A stretch of DNA of 53,618 nt from Sphingobium algorifonticola (GCF_004005485.1 NZ_RZUL01000009.1:1-53618); one strand, 5' to 3'; numbered from the stretch's first letter, positions 17,472-28,012 are shown. Made by a program: numbers and translations. The notes: generated by a model not told the origin, from the sequence alone.

Positions 17472-19130
17472 ATGGACAGACTGGTAATGCGGACAGGCGG
17501 CTGGTTCGCGCTGGCGCTGCTCGCCTTCGCGGCGATGCTGGCGGCGCGCGACAGCGGCTTTTCCGTTCATATGGGGATCGTGAGCGCGGTGGCGCTCGGC
17601 CTCGCCATCTACGGCGTGCGCACCGCCGATTATACAGCCTTCGCGCGAGGACTGGTCAGGATGCCGCCTGATCGGGGGCGCTATTATGACGATGTGATCC
17701 GCTGGGGCGTGATCGCCACCGTCTTCTGGGGCCTCGCCGGTTTCTTGGCGGGCCTCTACATCGCGTTACAGCTTGCCTTCCCGGCGCTCAACCTCGGCCT
17801 GGAATATACCAGCTTCGGGCGGCTGCGGCCGCTACACACCTCGGCTGTCATCTTCGCCTTTGGCGGCAATGCGCTGATCGCGACCAGCTTCTACGTTGTC
17901 CAGCGCACCTGCCGTGCCCGGCTCTTCTTTCCCGCGCTCGCGAACTTCGTCTTCTGGGGATACCAGCTTTTCATCGTGCTGGCCGCCACCGGCTACCTGA
18001 TGGGCGTAACCGAGGGCCGCGAATATGCCGAACCCGAATGGTATGTCGACCTGTGGCTGACCATCGTCTGGGTCGCCTATCTCGTGGTCTTCGGCGGCAC
18101 GATCCTGAAGCGCAGCGAGCCACACATCTATGTGGCAAACTGGTTCTACCTGTCGTTCATCCTGACGATCGCGATGCTGCACATCGTCAACAACCTGACG
18201 GTGCCGGTCAGCTTCCTGGGCTCCAAAAGCTATAGCGCCTTTGCGGGCGTGCAGGATGCGCTGACCCAGTGGTGGTACGGCCACAATGCGGTCGGCTTCT
18301 TCCTGACCGCCGGCTTCCTCGCCATGATGTATTATTTCGTGCCCAAGCAGGCCGAGCGGCCGGTCTACAGCTATCGCCTGTCGATCATCCACTTCTGGTC
18401 GCTGATCTTCCTCTATATCTGGGCGGGTCCGCACCACCTGCATTACACCGCGCTGCCCGACTGGGCGCAGACGCTGGGCATGGTCTTCTCGATCATGCTG
18501 TGGATGCCGAGCTGGGGTGGCATGATCAACGGCCTGATGACGCTGAATGGCGCCTGGGACAAAATCCGCACCGACCCGATCATCCGCATGATGGTGATGG
18601 CGCTCGCCTTTTACGGCATGTCGACCTTCGAAGGGCCGATGATGTCGGTGAAGGCGGTCAACAGCCTTTCGCACTATACCGACTGGACCATCGGCCATGT
18701 CCATTCCGGCGCGCTCGGCTGGAACGGCATGATCACCTTCGCCTCGCTCTACTATCTCGCCCCGCGCCTGTGGAAGCGCGAGCGGCTCTATTCGCTGCGC
18801 CTCGTCAACTGGCACTTCTGGCTCGCGACGGTGGGTATCGTCCTCTACGCCGCGTCGATGTGGGTCGCGGGCATCATGCAGGGGCTGATGTGGCGCGAAT
18901 ATGGGTCGGACGGCTATCTGGTCTACGCCTTCTCGGAAGTCGTGAGCGCCATGCTGCCCATGTACCTGATCCGCGCGGCCGGTGGCCTGCTCTACCTGTC
19001 GGGCGCGATCATCATGGCCTGGAACATCGGCCGTACCATCGCCGGCAGCCCGCTGCGCGTGGAGAAGCCGATGCACGACGCGGCATACGACCCGGCGGTC
19101 GACAAGCCGCTGATCGCCCAGCCCGTTTAA
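17472..19130 (+). CDS. ccoN: cbb3-type cytochrome c oxidase subunit I
   Basis: A 552-residue multi-pass membrane subunit, the catalytic core of the high-affinity cbb3 oxidase (low-spin haem b, haem b3 and CuB). About 14 hydrophobic segments are visible. Conserved histidine regions include [34 protein letters not shown] (CuB ligands) and [12 protein letters not shown] (haem ligands). It lacks the Glu of aa3 oxidases, as expected for C-type enzymes. The first two helices are an N-terminal extension common in alphaproteobacterial CcoN. It heads the ccoNOQP operon; ccoO begins 12 bases later after AAGGAG. Confidence 0.95.
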   Translation: MDRLVMRTGGWFALALLAFAAMLAARDSGFSVHMGIVSAVALGLAIYGVRTADYTAFARGLVRMPPDRGRYYDDVIRWGVIATVFWGLAGFLAGLYIALQLAFPALNLGLEYTSFGRLRPLHTSAVIFAFGGNALIATSFYVVQRTCRARLFFPALANFVFWGYQLFIVLAATGYLMGVTEGREYAEPEWYVDLWLTIVWVAYLVVFGGTILKRSEPHIYVANWFYLSFILTIAMLHIVNNLTVPVSFLGSKSYSAFAGVQDALTQWWYGHNAVGFFLTAGFLAMMYYFVPKQAERPVYSYRLSIIHFWSLIFLYIWAGPHHLHYTALPDWAQTLGMVFSIMLWMPSWGGMINGLMTLNGAWDKIRTDPIIRMMVMALAFYGMSTFEGPMMSVKAVNSLSHYTDWTIGHVHSGALGWNGMITFASLYYLAPRLWKRERLYSLRLVNWHFWLATVGIVLYAASMWVAGIMQGLMWREYGSDGYLVYAFSEVVSAMLPMYLIRAAGGLLYLSGAIIMAWNIGRTIAGSPLRVEKPMHDAAYDPAVDKPLIAQPV

Positions 19131-19142
19131 GGAGACGCCCTC

Positions 19143-19877
19143 ATGGCATCCCGTTTTTTCGACCATGGCAAGCTCGAGCGCAATGTCTCGCTGCTGGGCA
19201 TCGCCGCTCTGATCGTCGTGGCCATCGGCGGCATCGTGGAGATCGCGCCCCTCTTCTGGATCGACAACACGATCGAGAAGGTGGAGGGGATGCGCCCCTA
19301 CACGCCGCTGGAGCTGGCGGGCCGCAACATCTACATCCGCGAAGGCTGCTACAACTGCCATAGCCAGATGATCCGCCCCTTCCGGGACGAGACCGAGCGC
19401 TACGGCCATTACAGCCTCGCCGCCGAGAGCATGTTCGACCATCCGTTCCAATGGGGGTCGAAGCGCACCGGTCCGGACCTTGCCCGAGTAGGCGGTCGCT
19501 ATTCGGACGAATGGCATGTCCAGCACCTGAAGGACCCGCGCGCGGTGGTGCCGGAATCGATCATGCCGACCTATCCCTTCCTCGCGGAGCGTGATCTGAA
19601 GCCGGGCGACATGGCCGCGCATCTGACGGCGCTGTCCGACGTCGGCGTGCCCTACAGCAAGGATGACGTCGACAAGGCCAATGCCGACCTTGCCGCCCAG
19701 GCCGACCCGACAGCTGACGCCGCCGACCTGCTGAAGCGCTATCCCAAGGCGCAGGTGCGCGATTTTGACGGCGACCCGAACAGGCTCACCGAGATGGATG
19801 CACTGGTCGCCTATCTCCAGATGCTGGGTACGCTGGTCGACGTGAACGCCGCCGAGCCGCAGGAGGTGGAGCGATGA
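19143..19877 (+). CDS. ccoO: cbb3-type cytochrome c oxidase subunit II (monohaem c)
   Basis: A 244-residue membrane-anchored cytochrome c. One N-terminal helix ([18 protein letters not shown]) precedes a periplasmic domain with the haem c motif CYNCH near residue 75 and an axial Met in the C-terminal half (SIMPTYPFL). It passes electrons from CcoP or soluble cytochrome c to CcoN. The stop overlaps the ccoQ start (ATGA). Length and order are standard. Confidence 0.95.
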   Translation: MASRFFDHGKLERNVSLLGIAALIVVAIGGIVEIAPLFWIDNTIEKVEGMRPYTPLELAGRNIYIREGCYNCHSQMIRPFRDETERYGHYSLAAESMFDHPFQWGSKRTGPDLARVGGRYSDEWHVQHLKDPRAVVPESIMPTYPFLAERDLKPGDMAAHLTALSDVGVPYSKDDVDKANADLAAQADPTADAADLLKRYPKAQVRDFDGDPNRLTEMDALVAYLQMLGTLVDVNAAEPQEVER

Positions 19878-20050
19878 GCAGCTATGACACGCTGCGGCAT
19901 TTCGCCGACAGCTGGGGGCTGGTGTTCATGGGGGCGAGCTACCTCGTCCTGGTGGGCTGGCATTTCCTGCCGCGCGGCCGCGCGCACAGCCGCGCCGCAT
20001 CCACGATGATCTTCAAGGACCGTGAAGAGACGGAGGCCGATCATGGCTGA
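19874..20050 (+). CDS. ccoQ: cbb3-type oxidase subunit CcoQ
   Basis: A 58-residue protein starting [10 protein letters not shown], with one transmembrane helix ([18 protein letters not shown]) and a charged tail. Position between ccoO and ccoP, size and the single helix identify CcoQ, which stabilises the assembled oxidase. It overlaps ccoO by 4 bases and ccoP by 8 bases (ccoP starts at 20043), so translation is coupled. Confidence 0.88.
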   Translation: MSSYDTLRHFADSWGLVFMGASYLVLVGWHFLPRGRAHSRAASTMIFKDREETEADHG

Positions 20051-20963
20051 CGAGAAGCATATCGACCCCGCGACTGGCACGGAGCTCAAGGGGCATGAAT
20101 GGGACGGCATCCGGGAACTGGACACGCCGCTGCCCCGCTGGTGGCTGTGGACCTTCTACGCCACCATCCTCTTCGCGATCGCCTATACCATCGCCTATCC
20201 CGCCTGGCCGATGATCCACAGCGCCACCCAGGGCATGCTCGGCTGGTCCAGCCGGGGCGCGCTGGACAAGGAACTGACCACGCGCGAGGCACAGGTCGCG
20301 CCGATCCGCAAGGCGATCGCCGAAACGCTGATCGAGGCGCTGCCGGGCCAGCCGCAGCTCATGCAGGCAGCGGTCGAGGGCGGGCGGGCGGCGTTCCGGG
20401 TGCATTGCGTGCAGTGCCATGGGTCGGGCGCGGCGGGATCGAAGGGTTATCCCAACCTCAATGACGACGACTGGCTGTGGGGCGGGAACCTGGCGACGAT
20501 CGAGAAGACGATCTTCGATGGCGTGCGCAATCCCGATCATGCGGCGACCCGCATGTCGCAGATGCCCGCATTCGGCCGGGATCAGTTGCTGACCGAGCCG
20601 CAAGTGGACGATGTGGTCGCCTATGTGCGCACCATCAGCCGGCAGGATCGTCCCGGCGCGGCGGCGCAGCGCGGCGCAAGGCTCTTCGCTGACAATTGCG
20701 CCGTCTGCCACGGCCCCACTGGGCACGGCAGTCGCGAACTCGGCGCGCCCAATCTCACCGACGGCATCTGGCTCTATGGCGGCGACCCCGACACAATCCG
20801 GGAGACCGTGTGGAACAGCCGTCAGGGCGTGATGCCTCGTTGGGGCGACAAGCTCGACAGCGCGACCGTACGGATGCTCGCTGCTTATGTTCACAGCCTT
20901 GGGGGCGGCGAGGCGGCACCGGTCGTTGCGACTGCCGAAGAGGTGCGCGATGGCGGCAAATAA
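20043..20963 (+). CDS. ccoP: cbb3-type cytochrome c oxidase subunit III (dihaem c)
   Basis: A 306-residue dihaem cytochrome c. After a short N-terminal region with EWDGIRELDTPLPRWW comes one membrane helix (about 33-53) and two cytochrome c domains with CVQCH and CAVCH motifs. Met ligands are visible near MSQMPAFG and GVMPRWG. It is the first electron acceptor of the oxidase. The start at 20043 (MADEKHIDP) lies inside ccoQ; an upstream in-frame ATG at 20022 is less likely. Confidence 0.95.
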   Translation: MADEKHIDPATGTELKGHEWDGIRELDTPLPRWWLWTFYATILFAIAYTIAYPAWPMIHSATQGMLGWSSRGALDKELTTREAQVAPIRKAIAETLIEALPGQPQLMQAAVEGGRAAFRVHCVQCHGSGAAGSKGYPNLNDDDWLWGGNLATIEKTIFDGVRNPDHAATRMSQMPAFGRDQLLTEPQVDDVVAYVRTISRQDRPGAAAQRGARLFADNCAVCHGPTGHGSRELGAPNLTDGIWLYGGDPDTIRETVWNSRQGVMPRWGDKLDSATVRMLAAYVHSLGGGEAAPVVATAEEVRDGGK

Positions 20964-20984
20964 GCTCGCTCGGGGGTAGGCAGC

Positions 20985-22421
20985 ATGCTGATGCCTGCGG
21001 GCTCCTCCGACCTCTACGAAAAGCGCAAGGGCGTCTATCCCAAGGCGGTGGACGGCTTCTATCGCCGCTTGAAATGGGCGGTGATGGTGGCGACGCTCGC
21101 CATCTACTGGGTGACGCCGTGGCTACGCTGGGATCGCGGGCCCTATGCGCCCGATCAGGCGGTGCTGATCGACCTCGCCCATCGGCGCTTCTACATGTTC
21201 GCGATCGAGATCTGGCCGCAGGAATTCTATTATGTCGCCGGCCTGCTGATCATGGCGGGGGTGGGGCTGTTCCTGGTCACCTCGGCAGTCGGGCGGGCCT
21301 GGTGCGGCTATGCCTGCCCGCAGACGGTGTGGACCGACCTCTACCAGCATGTCGAACGCTTTATCGACGGCGACCGCAACGCGCAGATCCGGCTGGCGAA
21401 GGCGCCCTGGACCCCGGCGAAGCTGGCGAGGCGCCTGCTCAAATGGACCGCATGGCTGGCCATCGCCTTCCTGACGGGCGGCGCCTGGGTCTTCTACTTT
21501 GCCGACGCGCGGACGCTCCAGCAGCAATTCTGGACCGGCGCCGCCGCGCCCGTCGCCTATGCGACGGTCGGCGTGCTGACCGCCACCACCTTAGTCCTGG
21601 GCGGTTTCATGCGCGAGCAGGTGTGCATCTACATGTGTCCCTGGCCACGCATCCAGACCGCGATGCTGGACGAGAAGTCGCTGGTCGTCACCTACAAGGA
21701 CTGGCGCGGGGAGAAGCGCGGCAGCCTGAAGAAGGCGGAGGCGCATCCGGGCGATTATGGCGACTGCATCGACTGCAACCAGTGCGTTGCGGTGTGCCCG
21801 ACCGGCATCGACATCCGTGAAGGGCCGCAGATCGGCTGCATCACCTGCGCGCTGTGCATCGACGCCTGCGACAAGGTGATGGCACAGGTCGGCCGCCCGC
21901 GCGGCCTGATCGATTATTGCACCGAGGACGATGCGGAAGCGGAGAAAAAGGGCGCAGCGCCTCAACCGGTGTTGAGGACGCTGCTGCGTCCCCGCACCAT
22001 CGCCTATTTCACGCTGTGGTGCGGGATCGGCCTTGCTATGCTGTTCGCGCTCGGCGCCCGCACCCGTATAGAGATCAGCGCGCAGCAGGACCGCAATCCC
22101 ATTGCCGTGCGCCTGTCCGACGGCATGGTCCGCAACGCCTATACGGTGAAGCTGCGCAACATGGAGGCGCGGCCACGCCCGATGGCGGTGACGGTCGAGG
22201 GACTGCCCGGGGCGCGCCTCTGGACCGACGGCATGACCCGTGAGGAGGCCCAAGCCGACGTCGGCACAACCGTGCCCGCCGACAGCGTCGCCAGGCTGCG
22301 CCTGTTCGTCGCCCTCCCAGGCGCCGGGCCGCAGCGCCAGGACTTCCGTTTCACCGTTCGCGCTACTGACCGCGAGGGCGGCGGCGACAGCGAGCCCGCC
22401 CGTTTCGAAAGGTCCCGATAA
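20985..22421 (+). CDS. ccoG: cbb3 oxidase assembly ferredoxin-like protein CcoG (FixG/RdxA)
   Basis: A 478-residue membrane protein with several N-terminal helices, the conserved WCGYACPQTVW and CIYMCPWPRIQ segments, then two [4Fe-4S] motifs (CIDCNQCVAVCPTGID and CITCALCIDACD), and a C-terminal Ig-like periplasmic domain. CcoG is thought to reduce Cu(II) to Cu(I) for oxidase assembly. It lies 21 bases after ccoP; its stop overlaps the fixH start (TAATG), so the accessory genes form one coupled unit. Confidence 0.92.
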   Translation: MLMPAGSSDLYEKRKGVYPKAVDGFYRRLKWAVMVATLAIYWVTPWLRWDRGPYAPDQAVLIDLAHRRFYMFAIEIWPQEFYYVAGLLIMAGVGLFLVTSAVGRAWCGYACPQTVWTDLYQHVERFIDGDRNAQIRLAKAPWTPAKLARRLLKWTAWLAIAFLTGGAWVFYFADARTLQQQFWTGAAAPVAYATVGVLTATTLVLGGFMREQVCIYMCPWPRIQTAMLDEKSLVVTYKDWRGEKRGSLKKAEAHPGDYGDCIDCNQCVAVCPTGIDIREGPQIGCITCALCIDACDKVMAQVGRPRGLIDYCTEDDAEAEKKGAAPQPVLRTLLRPRTIAYFTLWCGIGLAMLFALGARTRIEISAQQDRNPIAVRLSDGMVRNAYTVKLRNMEARPRPMAVTVEGLPGARLWTDGMTREEAQADVGTTVPADSVARLRLFVALPGAGPQRQDFRFTVRATDREGGGDSEPARFERSR

Positions 22422-22894
22422 TGTCCAACAGCCTTCCCGCGCGCCGCTTCACCGGCTGGCACATGACTGCGATCCTGGTCGCTTTCTTCGCGGTGGTGAT
22501 CGCCGTCAACGTTCTGATGGCGACCGTCGCCGTCCGGTCCTTTGGCGGCACGGTGGTGGAGAACAGCTATGTCGCGAGCCAGCGCTTCAATGGCTGGTTG
22601 GCCGCTGCCCGCGCGCAGGATGGGTTGCGCTGGAAGGACGGGGTGGCGACGGATGGTGCGCGCCACGTCGTGCTGACGCTGGGCAGCGGGGCCGGCGCGC
22701 CGGTCCGGGGCGGGACTGTGAAGGCGCTCGCGCAGCATCCGCTCGGCCGGGTCGCCGATATTCCGCTCGCTTTTCGTGAGGCCGCGCCCGGCCGCTATGT
22801 CAGCGAAGCTGCGCTACCACCCGGTCGCTGGCGCGTTCGCCTCGACGTCTGGCATGGTGGCAGCGAGCAGCATCTGCTGCGGGAGATCGACTGA
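22421..22894 (+). CDS. ccoH: FixH family protein (CcoH)
   Basis: A 157-residue protein with one N-terminal membrane helix (MTAILVAFFAVVIAVNVLMA) and a periplasmic domain. FGGTVVENSYVASQRFN and the C-terminal LDVWHGG match FixH/CcoH. It works in the stability and assembly of the cbb3 complex with CcoG, I and S. Start and stop overlap its neighbours (TAATG, TGATG). Confidence 0.88.
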   Translation: MSNSLPARRFTGWHMTAILVAFFAVVIAVNVLMATVAVRSFGGTVVENSYVASQRFNGWLAAARAQDGLRWKDGVATDGARHVVLTLGSGAGAPVRGGTVKALAQHPLGRVADIPLAFREAAPGRYVSEAALPPGRWRVRLDVWHGGSEQHLLREID

Positions 22895-25029
22895 TGGCGA
22901 CACGGGCGCTGCTCCCTGAACCCGCACCGCTGGCCGAAACACGCGAAAGCCTCCTAGCCGTCCCTGGCATCCACTGCGCGGGCTGCATCTCGAAAATCGA
23001 GAACGGCCTGCCGAAGGTTAACGGTATCGAATCGGCCCGCGTCAACATGGGGGCCAGGCGCGTCGCAATCCGGCATGATGCGGCTTTGAGCCCGCCAGAC
23101 CTGAAGGCGGCGCTCGCCCGGCTCGGTTTCGAGGCCGAGGCGCTGGCCGACCCTGGCCTTGACGTTGCGGCGGCGGAGAATCGGGCCTTGCTCCGAGCCC
23201 TCGCCGTTGCCGGCTTCGCCGCGATGAACATCATGCTGCTGTCGGTATCCATCTGGTCCGGTGCGGAAGGCGCCACGCGGCAGATGTTCCACTGGCTTTC
23301 CGCCCTGATCGCGCTGCCGACCGTCGCCTATGCCGGCGAGCCCTTCTTCCGTTCCGCCTGGGCGGCGTTGCGGCAAGGGCGCACCAACATGGACGTTCCG
23401 ATCAGCATTGGCGTGCTGCTGACCACGAGCATGAGCCTGTTTGAGACCATAAGCGGCGGCGCGCATGCCTGGTTTGACGGGGCGGTGATGCTGCTCTTCT
23501 TCCTGCTCGCGGGACGCTGCCTCGACAGTATGATGCGCGGCCGGGCACGGGCCGGGGTCGCGGCGCTGCTGAAGCAGACGGCGCCGGGCGCGCTGGTGCT
23601 GGACGAGGCGGGACAGAGCCGGTGGTCGGAGGCCGACGTGCTTCGTCCGGGAATGCGGATGCTGGTCGCGGCGGGGGAGCGGCTGGCGGCGGACGGGCGC
23701 GTTCTAATGGGAGACAGCAGCCTCGACATCTCGTTTCTGACTGGAGAAAGCACGCCCGTTCGCGTCCAGGCGGGCGATGTCGTGCAGGCCGGGGCGCTCA
23801 ACGTCGCCGGCCCGTTGACGGTCGAGGTGACGGCGGCGGGCGCCGACACGGTGATTGCAGACATCGCAAGGCTGATGGAGGAGGCGGGACAAAGCAAATC
23901 GCACTATGTCCGCCTCGCCGATCGGGCGGCGCGCTGGTACGCGCCCTGCGTCCATCTGCTCGCCGCCCTGTCTTTCATCGGCTGGACGGTCGGTGGTGCG
24001 GGCGTGCATCAGTCGCTGCTGATCGCGGTCGCGGTGCTGCTCATCACCTGTCCCTGTGCGCTCGGCCTCGCTGTGCCCGTCGCGCAAGTTGTCGCGTGCG
24101 GTGCGCTGATGCGGCAGGGCGTGCTGGTCAAGGACGGCTCCGCGCTGGAGCGGCTGGCCGAGACGACGGAAGCCGTGTTCGACAAGACGGGGACGCTGAC
24201 CCTTGGCCGCCCCGTTCCGCGTCATCTCGACAGGCTCGACGGGGAAGATCATTCCATCCTGCTCGCGCTGGCGCAGGCCAGCCGCCACCCGCTGAGCGTC
24301 GCGCTGCGGCAGGCGCTGGAGGCCGAAGGCGTCCGACCCGCCACGCTGGATCCCATCCGTGAGGTGCCGGGCGAGGGGTTGTTCGCCAACCATCGCGGCG
24401 TGCCGGTCTCGTTGGCTCGGCCGCGCAGTCTGATCACCCTGTTTGAGTTGGCGAGCGAATATCGCCACGGCGCGGATGTTCACCTGCTCCCGTTCACCGA
24501 CGCTCTGCGACCCGATGCGGCCGAGACGCTGGCCGCGTTGCGCGCTGCCGGCCTTCAGACACTCATCGCCAGTGGGGACCAGCCCGAGGCACTGGAGGAG
24601 ATCGCACGCGCGACCGGTACAACCGCGATTGGCCGACTTCGACCTGCGGACAAGTTAGCGCTGCTCGACCGTATAAAGGCGCAGGGGCAGAAGGTGCTGA
24701 TGGTCGGTGACGGGCTGAATGACGGACCTGCGCTTGCCGCAGGGCATGCCAGTATAGCGCCGGCATCGGCTAGCGACGCCAGCCAGCTCGCAGCCGATAT
24801 CGTCTTCCTAGGCGACAGGCTGGCGCCGGTCGCGATCGCGCTGCGGGCCGCGCGGCGCACGATACGCGTAGTGAAGCAGAATTTCGCGCTCGCCATCTGC
24901 TACAATATATTGGCGGTGCCGCTCGCGATCGCGGGCAAGGTGACGCCGCTGGTGGCGGCGGTAGCCATGTCTTTGTCCTCGCTAATCGTCATCCTCAACG
25001 CCCTTCGTCTCAAAGACAGCGCGAAATGA
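22894..25029 (+). CDS. ccoI: Copper-exporting P1B ATPase for oxidase assembly
   Basis: A 711-residue heavy-metal P-type ATPase. The N-terminal metal-binding domain has GIHCAGCISKIE (CxxC), then the actuator loop (TGESTPV), the intramembrane copper site CPCALGLAVP, phosphorylation site DKTGTLT and hinge GDGLNDGPAL. Eight membrane helices are expected. CcoI/FixI delivers copper to the periplasmic side for the CuB site and differs in role from detoxifying CopA. The stop overlaps the ccoS start (ATGA). Confidence 0.93.
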   Translation: MATRALLPEPAPLAETRESLLAVPGIHCAGCISKIENGLPKVNGIESARVNMGARRVAIRHDAALSPPDLKAALARLGFEAEALADPGLDVAAAENRALLRALAVAGFAAMNIMLLSVSIWSGAEGATRQMFHWLSALIALPTVAYAGEPFFRSAWAALRQGRTNMDVPISIGVLLTTSMSLFETISGGAHAWFDGAVMLLFFLLAGRCLDSMMRGRARAGVAALLKQTAPGALVLDEAGQSRWSEADVLRPGMRMLVAAGERLAADGRVLMGDSSLDISFLTGESTPVRVQAGDVVQAGALNVAGPLTVEVTAAGADTVIADIARLMEEAGQSKSHYVRLADRAARWYAPCVHLLAALSFIGWTVGGAGVHQSLLIAVAVLLITCPCALGLAVPVAQVVACGALMRQGVLVKDGSALERLAETTEAVFDKTGTLTLGRPVPRHLDRLDGEDHSILLALAQASRHPLSVALRQALEAEGVRPATLDPIREVPGEGLFANHRGVPVSLARPRSLITLFELASEYRHGADVHLLPFTDALRPDAAETLAALRAAGLQTLIASGDQPEALEEIARATGTTAIGRLRPADKLALLDRIKAQGQKVLMVGDGLNDGPALAAGHASIAPASASDASQLAADIVFLGDRLAPVAIALRAARRTIRVVKQNFALAICYNILAVPLAIAGKVTPLVAAVAMSLSSLIVILNALRLKDSAK

Positions 25030-25172
25030 CAGGTCTAACCCTCCTCATCCCGCTCGCCCTGCTGTGCGGACTTATGGCACTTGCGGCCTTCTTCATGGCG
25101 CTGCGCACCGGTCAGTATGACGATCTCGACGGAGCGGCGATGCGAATGCTGGTTGAGGGCGAGGAGGACTGA
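25026..25172 (+). CDS. ccoS: cbb3 oxidase maturation protein CcoS
   Basis: A 48-residue protein starting MTGLTLLIPL, with one membrane helix (LLIPLALLCGLMALAAFFMAL) and the conserved FixS-type tail RTGQYDDLDGAAMRML. CcoS is needed to insert haem b and copper into CcoN. It ends the ccoGHIS unit and overlaps ccoI by 4 bases. Confidence 0.9.
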   Translation: MTGLTLLIPLALLCGLMALAAFFMALRTGQYDDLDGAAMRMLVEGEED

Positions 25173-25637
25173 TCCTGACCGACACTCTGGGTCGAAGTTG
25201 TAGCGAGGACGACCGCTCACGCCTAAAATCGAACATTTGGAGGCGCCAGTGGCTAGTAGGGCAGCTGCGCGCACCAATTTTAGCCAACAGGGTGTCAACA
25301 ACTCTATCCCGGGCTGAAATCGGCGAAGTCAAGGAAGACGGAGACATGGCCATCCGACAGCGACAAGCTATGCGCCAGGCAGAAACCGCGCACCGCCATT
25401 GCGTCGGGCGACGCATTCAATGCAAACTGCAGAAGCAGTCGATTTGCGGCATATATGATCACGCGGGGGTACGAGCCACCTCGGCGCCGCCATGAAAGGA
25501 TATACCGCGGGGCAAGCGGAGGCCCTGTGCTGGCAGACCTCCTTCTTTCTGGCGCGAACGAGATCTCCAGGCCAAACTCAGCCGCGGCTGGTGAGCTTTA
25601 GATATTTTTCACCGTAAGCTGCCAAAATCAAGCGATC
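25173..25637. other. Gene-free stretch after ccoS
   Basis: About 465 bases with no gene I can support. Frames crossing it are short, lack ribosome sites and resemble nothing I recognise. The base composition is less GC-rich toward the right, as in the decayed region beyond. No strong terminator follows ccoS. Confidence 0.4.
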
Positions 25638-27613
25638 ATGATGTCCCCCGCGCTTCGCAAAATGCCAATCTCTACTAGGGCGGCGCTTACCCTTTCCCTT
25701 GTGATCGGATCGCTGTTTATAGCATTTGGCGCTGCAGTGTATTTTGACATCAGGCGCCAAGCTCTGAGCGAGTCGCTAACCCGGCTCGACAGCCAGAACA
25801 GGCAAGTGGCTGCGCTTCAGGAAGGGCGTTTCACTCGTCTCCGGGCAGCGCACGACCACGCGAAGCAGTTGTTGCTGGCAGAACTTGCGGCCGGGGCCGA
25901 TCCCGACGATGTAGGCAACCTGGACACTCTGTTTCCGCGCCACAATCGGGGGGGGCGGCGCAGTTCGGACTTGCTATTCGACGGTGGCCAAACACCGTTC
26001 GGCTATGTGCGTGGTGTAGGCGCCTATATCAGGACGGAACCGGATCCCCAATAGCGCGCACTCATTCTCCGTGCCACACGCGTAGCTCACGCAGTCGGAG
26101 AAGGCATTCGCCCTGACCTGAAAAGCCTGTACTTCTTCACGCCGGGAAATACGCTTATCATGTTCGCCCCAGACCGTGAGGACAGGCGTGGCTTCTACCG
26201 GAAAAGGCCCCCGAAGACCTCGACTTCCAGCAGGAGACCTTCGCGAGAATAAGCACACCTGCGCTAAATCCATCTCGAGCCACGCGATGCACGCCTCTTG
26301 TTCACATATTATACGACACTTCCGGTCGAACCTGGACTACAGGTTGCATGACTCCTGTCGACTGGAAAGGACGTCACATTGGGACGTGGGGCACGAGTCT
26401 TCTGCTTGATGATCTATTATCGGCGGATGAATTGAAAGGGCTGCCGGCGACTGACACTGTCCTTGTATCGGCGGAAGGGATGTTGATCTGGCATCCACAA
26501 TATACTCACCAAAGCATAGCGGGATCGGAGCAGTTGCTGGATCTTACGCGGACGCGTGATCCAAAGCTCAAGGCATTGTGGCGGTTTATTCGAGGCAACG
26601 CCGGCAAGCCCTTTTTGGGCCATGTGCAGCAATTAGGCGCGCATGTTTCAATGCGTATGGTCAACACTCCTCGATGGTATGTGCTGACCATCCAAAATGA
26701 CGAGGTGATACAATCGGGCGCGATGCGAGCCGTTGCACGCGTCGCGATAGCCGCTGTGCTTTGTCTTGCGCTGCAGGGTGTCGCTGTCGGCCTACTGCTC
26801 CGACGCTATGTGGGCAAACCACTTGCGCGCCTGACCCACCGAACGCGGATATTGACGCAGCGCTTTCAAACCGAGGGCGCTCCTCCGTCTCGCGCGAAAG
26901 TTGGGCGTGATGAGGTGGAACAACTGGCGCATGACTTCGACGATATGGCCGATAGGCTTACGCGCGTACATCGCGACCTGGAGCAGCAGGTCGCACAGAG
27001 AACCAAAGAACTGCATCGTGCCAATGTTGAACTCAGCCGGCTAGCTGACTACGACCCCCTCACCGGAGTCTTGAGTCGCCGACGGATCGTTCAGGATGTT
27101 GAGCAGCTATTGATGTTGCGGAACCCGTCTCGACTGTACATGCTCGTAATCGATGTTGATCACTTCAAATCTGTGAACGACACCTATGGCCATCTCGCTG
27201 GAGATCGCATCCTGACCGAAGTAGCGCGCGATGCACGGTCGCTGTTGAGAGATAATGACCTGTTTGGCCGAATTGGCGGCGAAGAGTTCATGGCTCTGAT
27301 CGAGGCCAGCGGTTCGGACGAAGCTGCGGTAGTGGCAGAACGGCTTCGTTCCGGCATTGCCAGGACGAAGCGGGTATTCCGCGAAGGAGCAGCGGGACAG
27401 GTAAGCGTCAGCATCGGTGTTGCTAATGCTAGCAACAGGTCGTCGTTTGCCGAATTATATGCGGTAGCGGATGCGGCGCTCTACAAGGCGAAGCAGCAGG
27501 GACGCGACCAGTGTGTCATGGATGCTGCGTCAAACGCCGAGCAGATGGACTGCTCTGAACGCCTAATTGACTGGCATTCTCGTGATTGGCAGTTAAGTCA
27601 GCAGGCTAGCTAA
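25638..27613 (+). pseudogene. Broken membrane diguanylate cyclase (sensor-HAMP-GGDEF)
   Basis: Two open segments are pieces of one gene. The first (25638-26054) has a membrane helix and the start of a periplasmic sensor domain, ending at TAG 26052-26054. The same frame then continues sensibly (LKSLYFFTPGNTLIMFAPD) to about 26200, where a one-base loss shifts it; after that the frame of the second segment (from 26348) picks up with APEDLDFQQETFARIS and runs through a second helix, HAMP (VGKPLARLTHRTRILTQ), a coiled coil and a GGDEF domain. The active motif is GGEEF with an RDND inhibitory I-site five residues before it. The cyclase part could still be translated from 26348, but membrane topology and sensing would be lost. 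Confidence 0.8.
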
Positions 27614-27974
27614 AATCGCGCTCGTCGCCTTTGACCCGCTTTGGTCAATTTTCCAGTGGTGAGGGGTAGCCCTCCGGTGAAGGTCGCGGTTTCGCTAGGC
27701 TCGCCTTCTACAATGTGGTGCAGACGGACGTCGCGGCATTCCTTGCGGGGAGATCGGCTATCGGCAACGCGTAAGCTGCGGTCGAGACACGCGGAAGCGC
27801 CCGACGCGGCCAACGCAGGAGACCGAGCGCGACAAGAACCCGTCGCAACCTGCGCGCGCCAATGGTGAAGGCTTATCGGCTATCTCGAACTTCAGGTCGA
27901 TCACGACGGCTTCTAGCTGAGTCGGTCATTCAGGGCATCTGGCTTGAAGGACCGGAATGTCCCAAACTCGATTA
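27614..27974. other. Gene-free stretch between the cyclase remnant and the recombinase
   Basis: About 360 bases without a supportable gene. A minus-strand frame at 27610-27813 ending in TGGLPLTTGKLTKAGQ looks like the end of a larger coding region, perhaps an insertion-sequence remnant, but I cannot assign it. Confidence 0.35.
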
Positions 27975-28006
27975 AGTTGGCTCCCCATCCGAAGGGGGAG
28001 CCAACT
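27975..28006. terminator. Strong bidirectional hairpin terminator
   Basis: AGTTGGCTCCCC (27975-27986) pairs perfectly with GGGGAGCCAACT (27995-28006): a 12-bp stem with an 8-base loop. AGCTTTT follows on the plus strand. It lies 7 bases beyond the stop of the minus-strand recombinase and would end that transcript. Confidence 0.7.
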
Positions 28007-28012
28007 AGCTTT

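Noticed and set aside
17832..19622. 596-codon minus-strand frame opposite ccoN and ccoO
   Set aside because: The composition is His/Arg/Asp-rich shadow sequence with no domain, while the plus strand encodes clear oxidase subunits.
25093..25416. Minus-strand frame opposite ccoS and its flank
   Set aside because: Overlaps ccoS and shows no domain; it may be decayed DNA but cannot be assigned.
27610..27813. Possible insertion-sequence remnant ending in TGGLPLTTGKLTKAGQ
   Set aside because: Looks coding-like but I cannot tie it to a transposase family from sequence alone.
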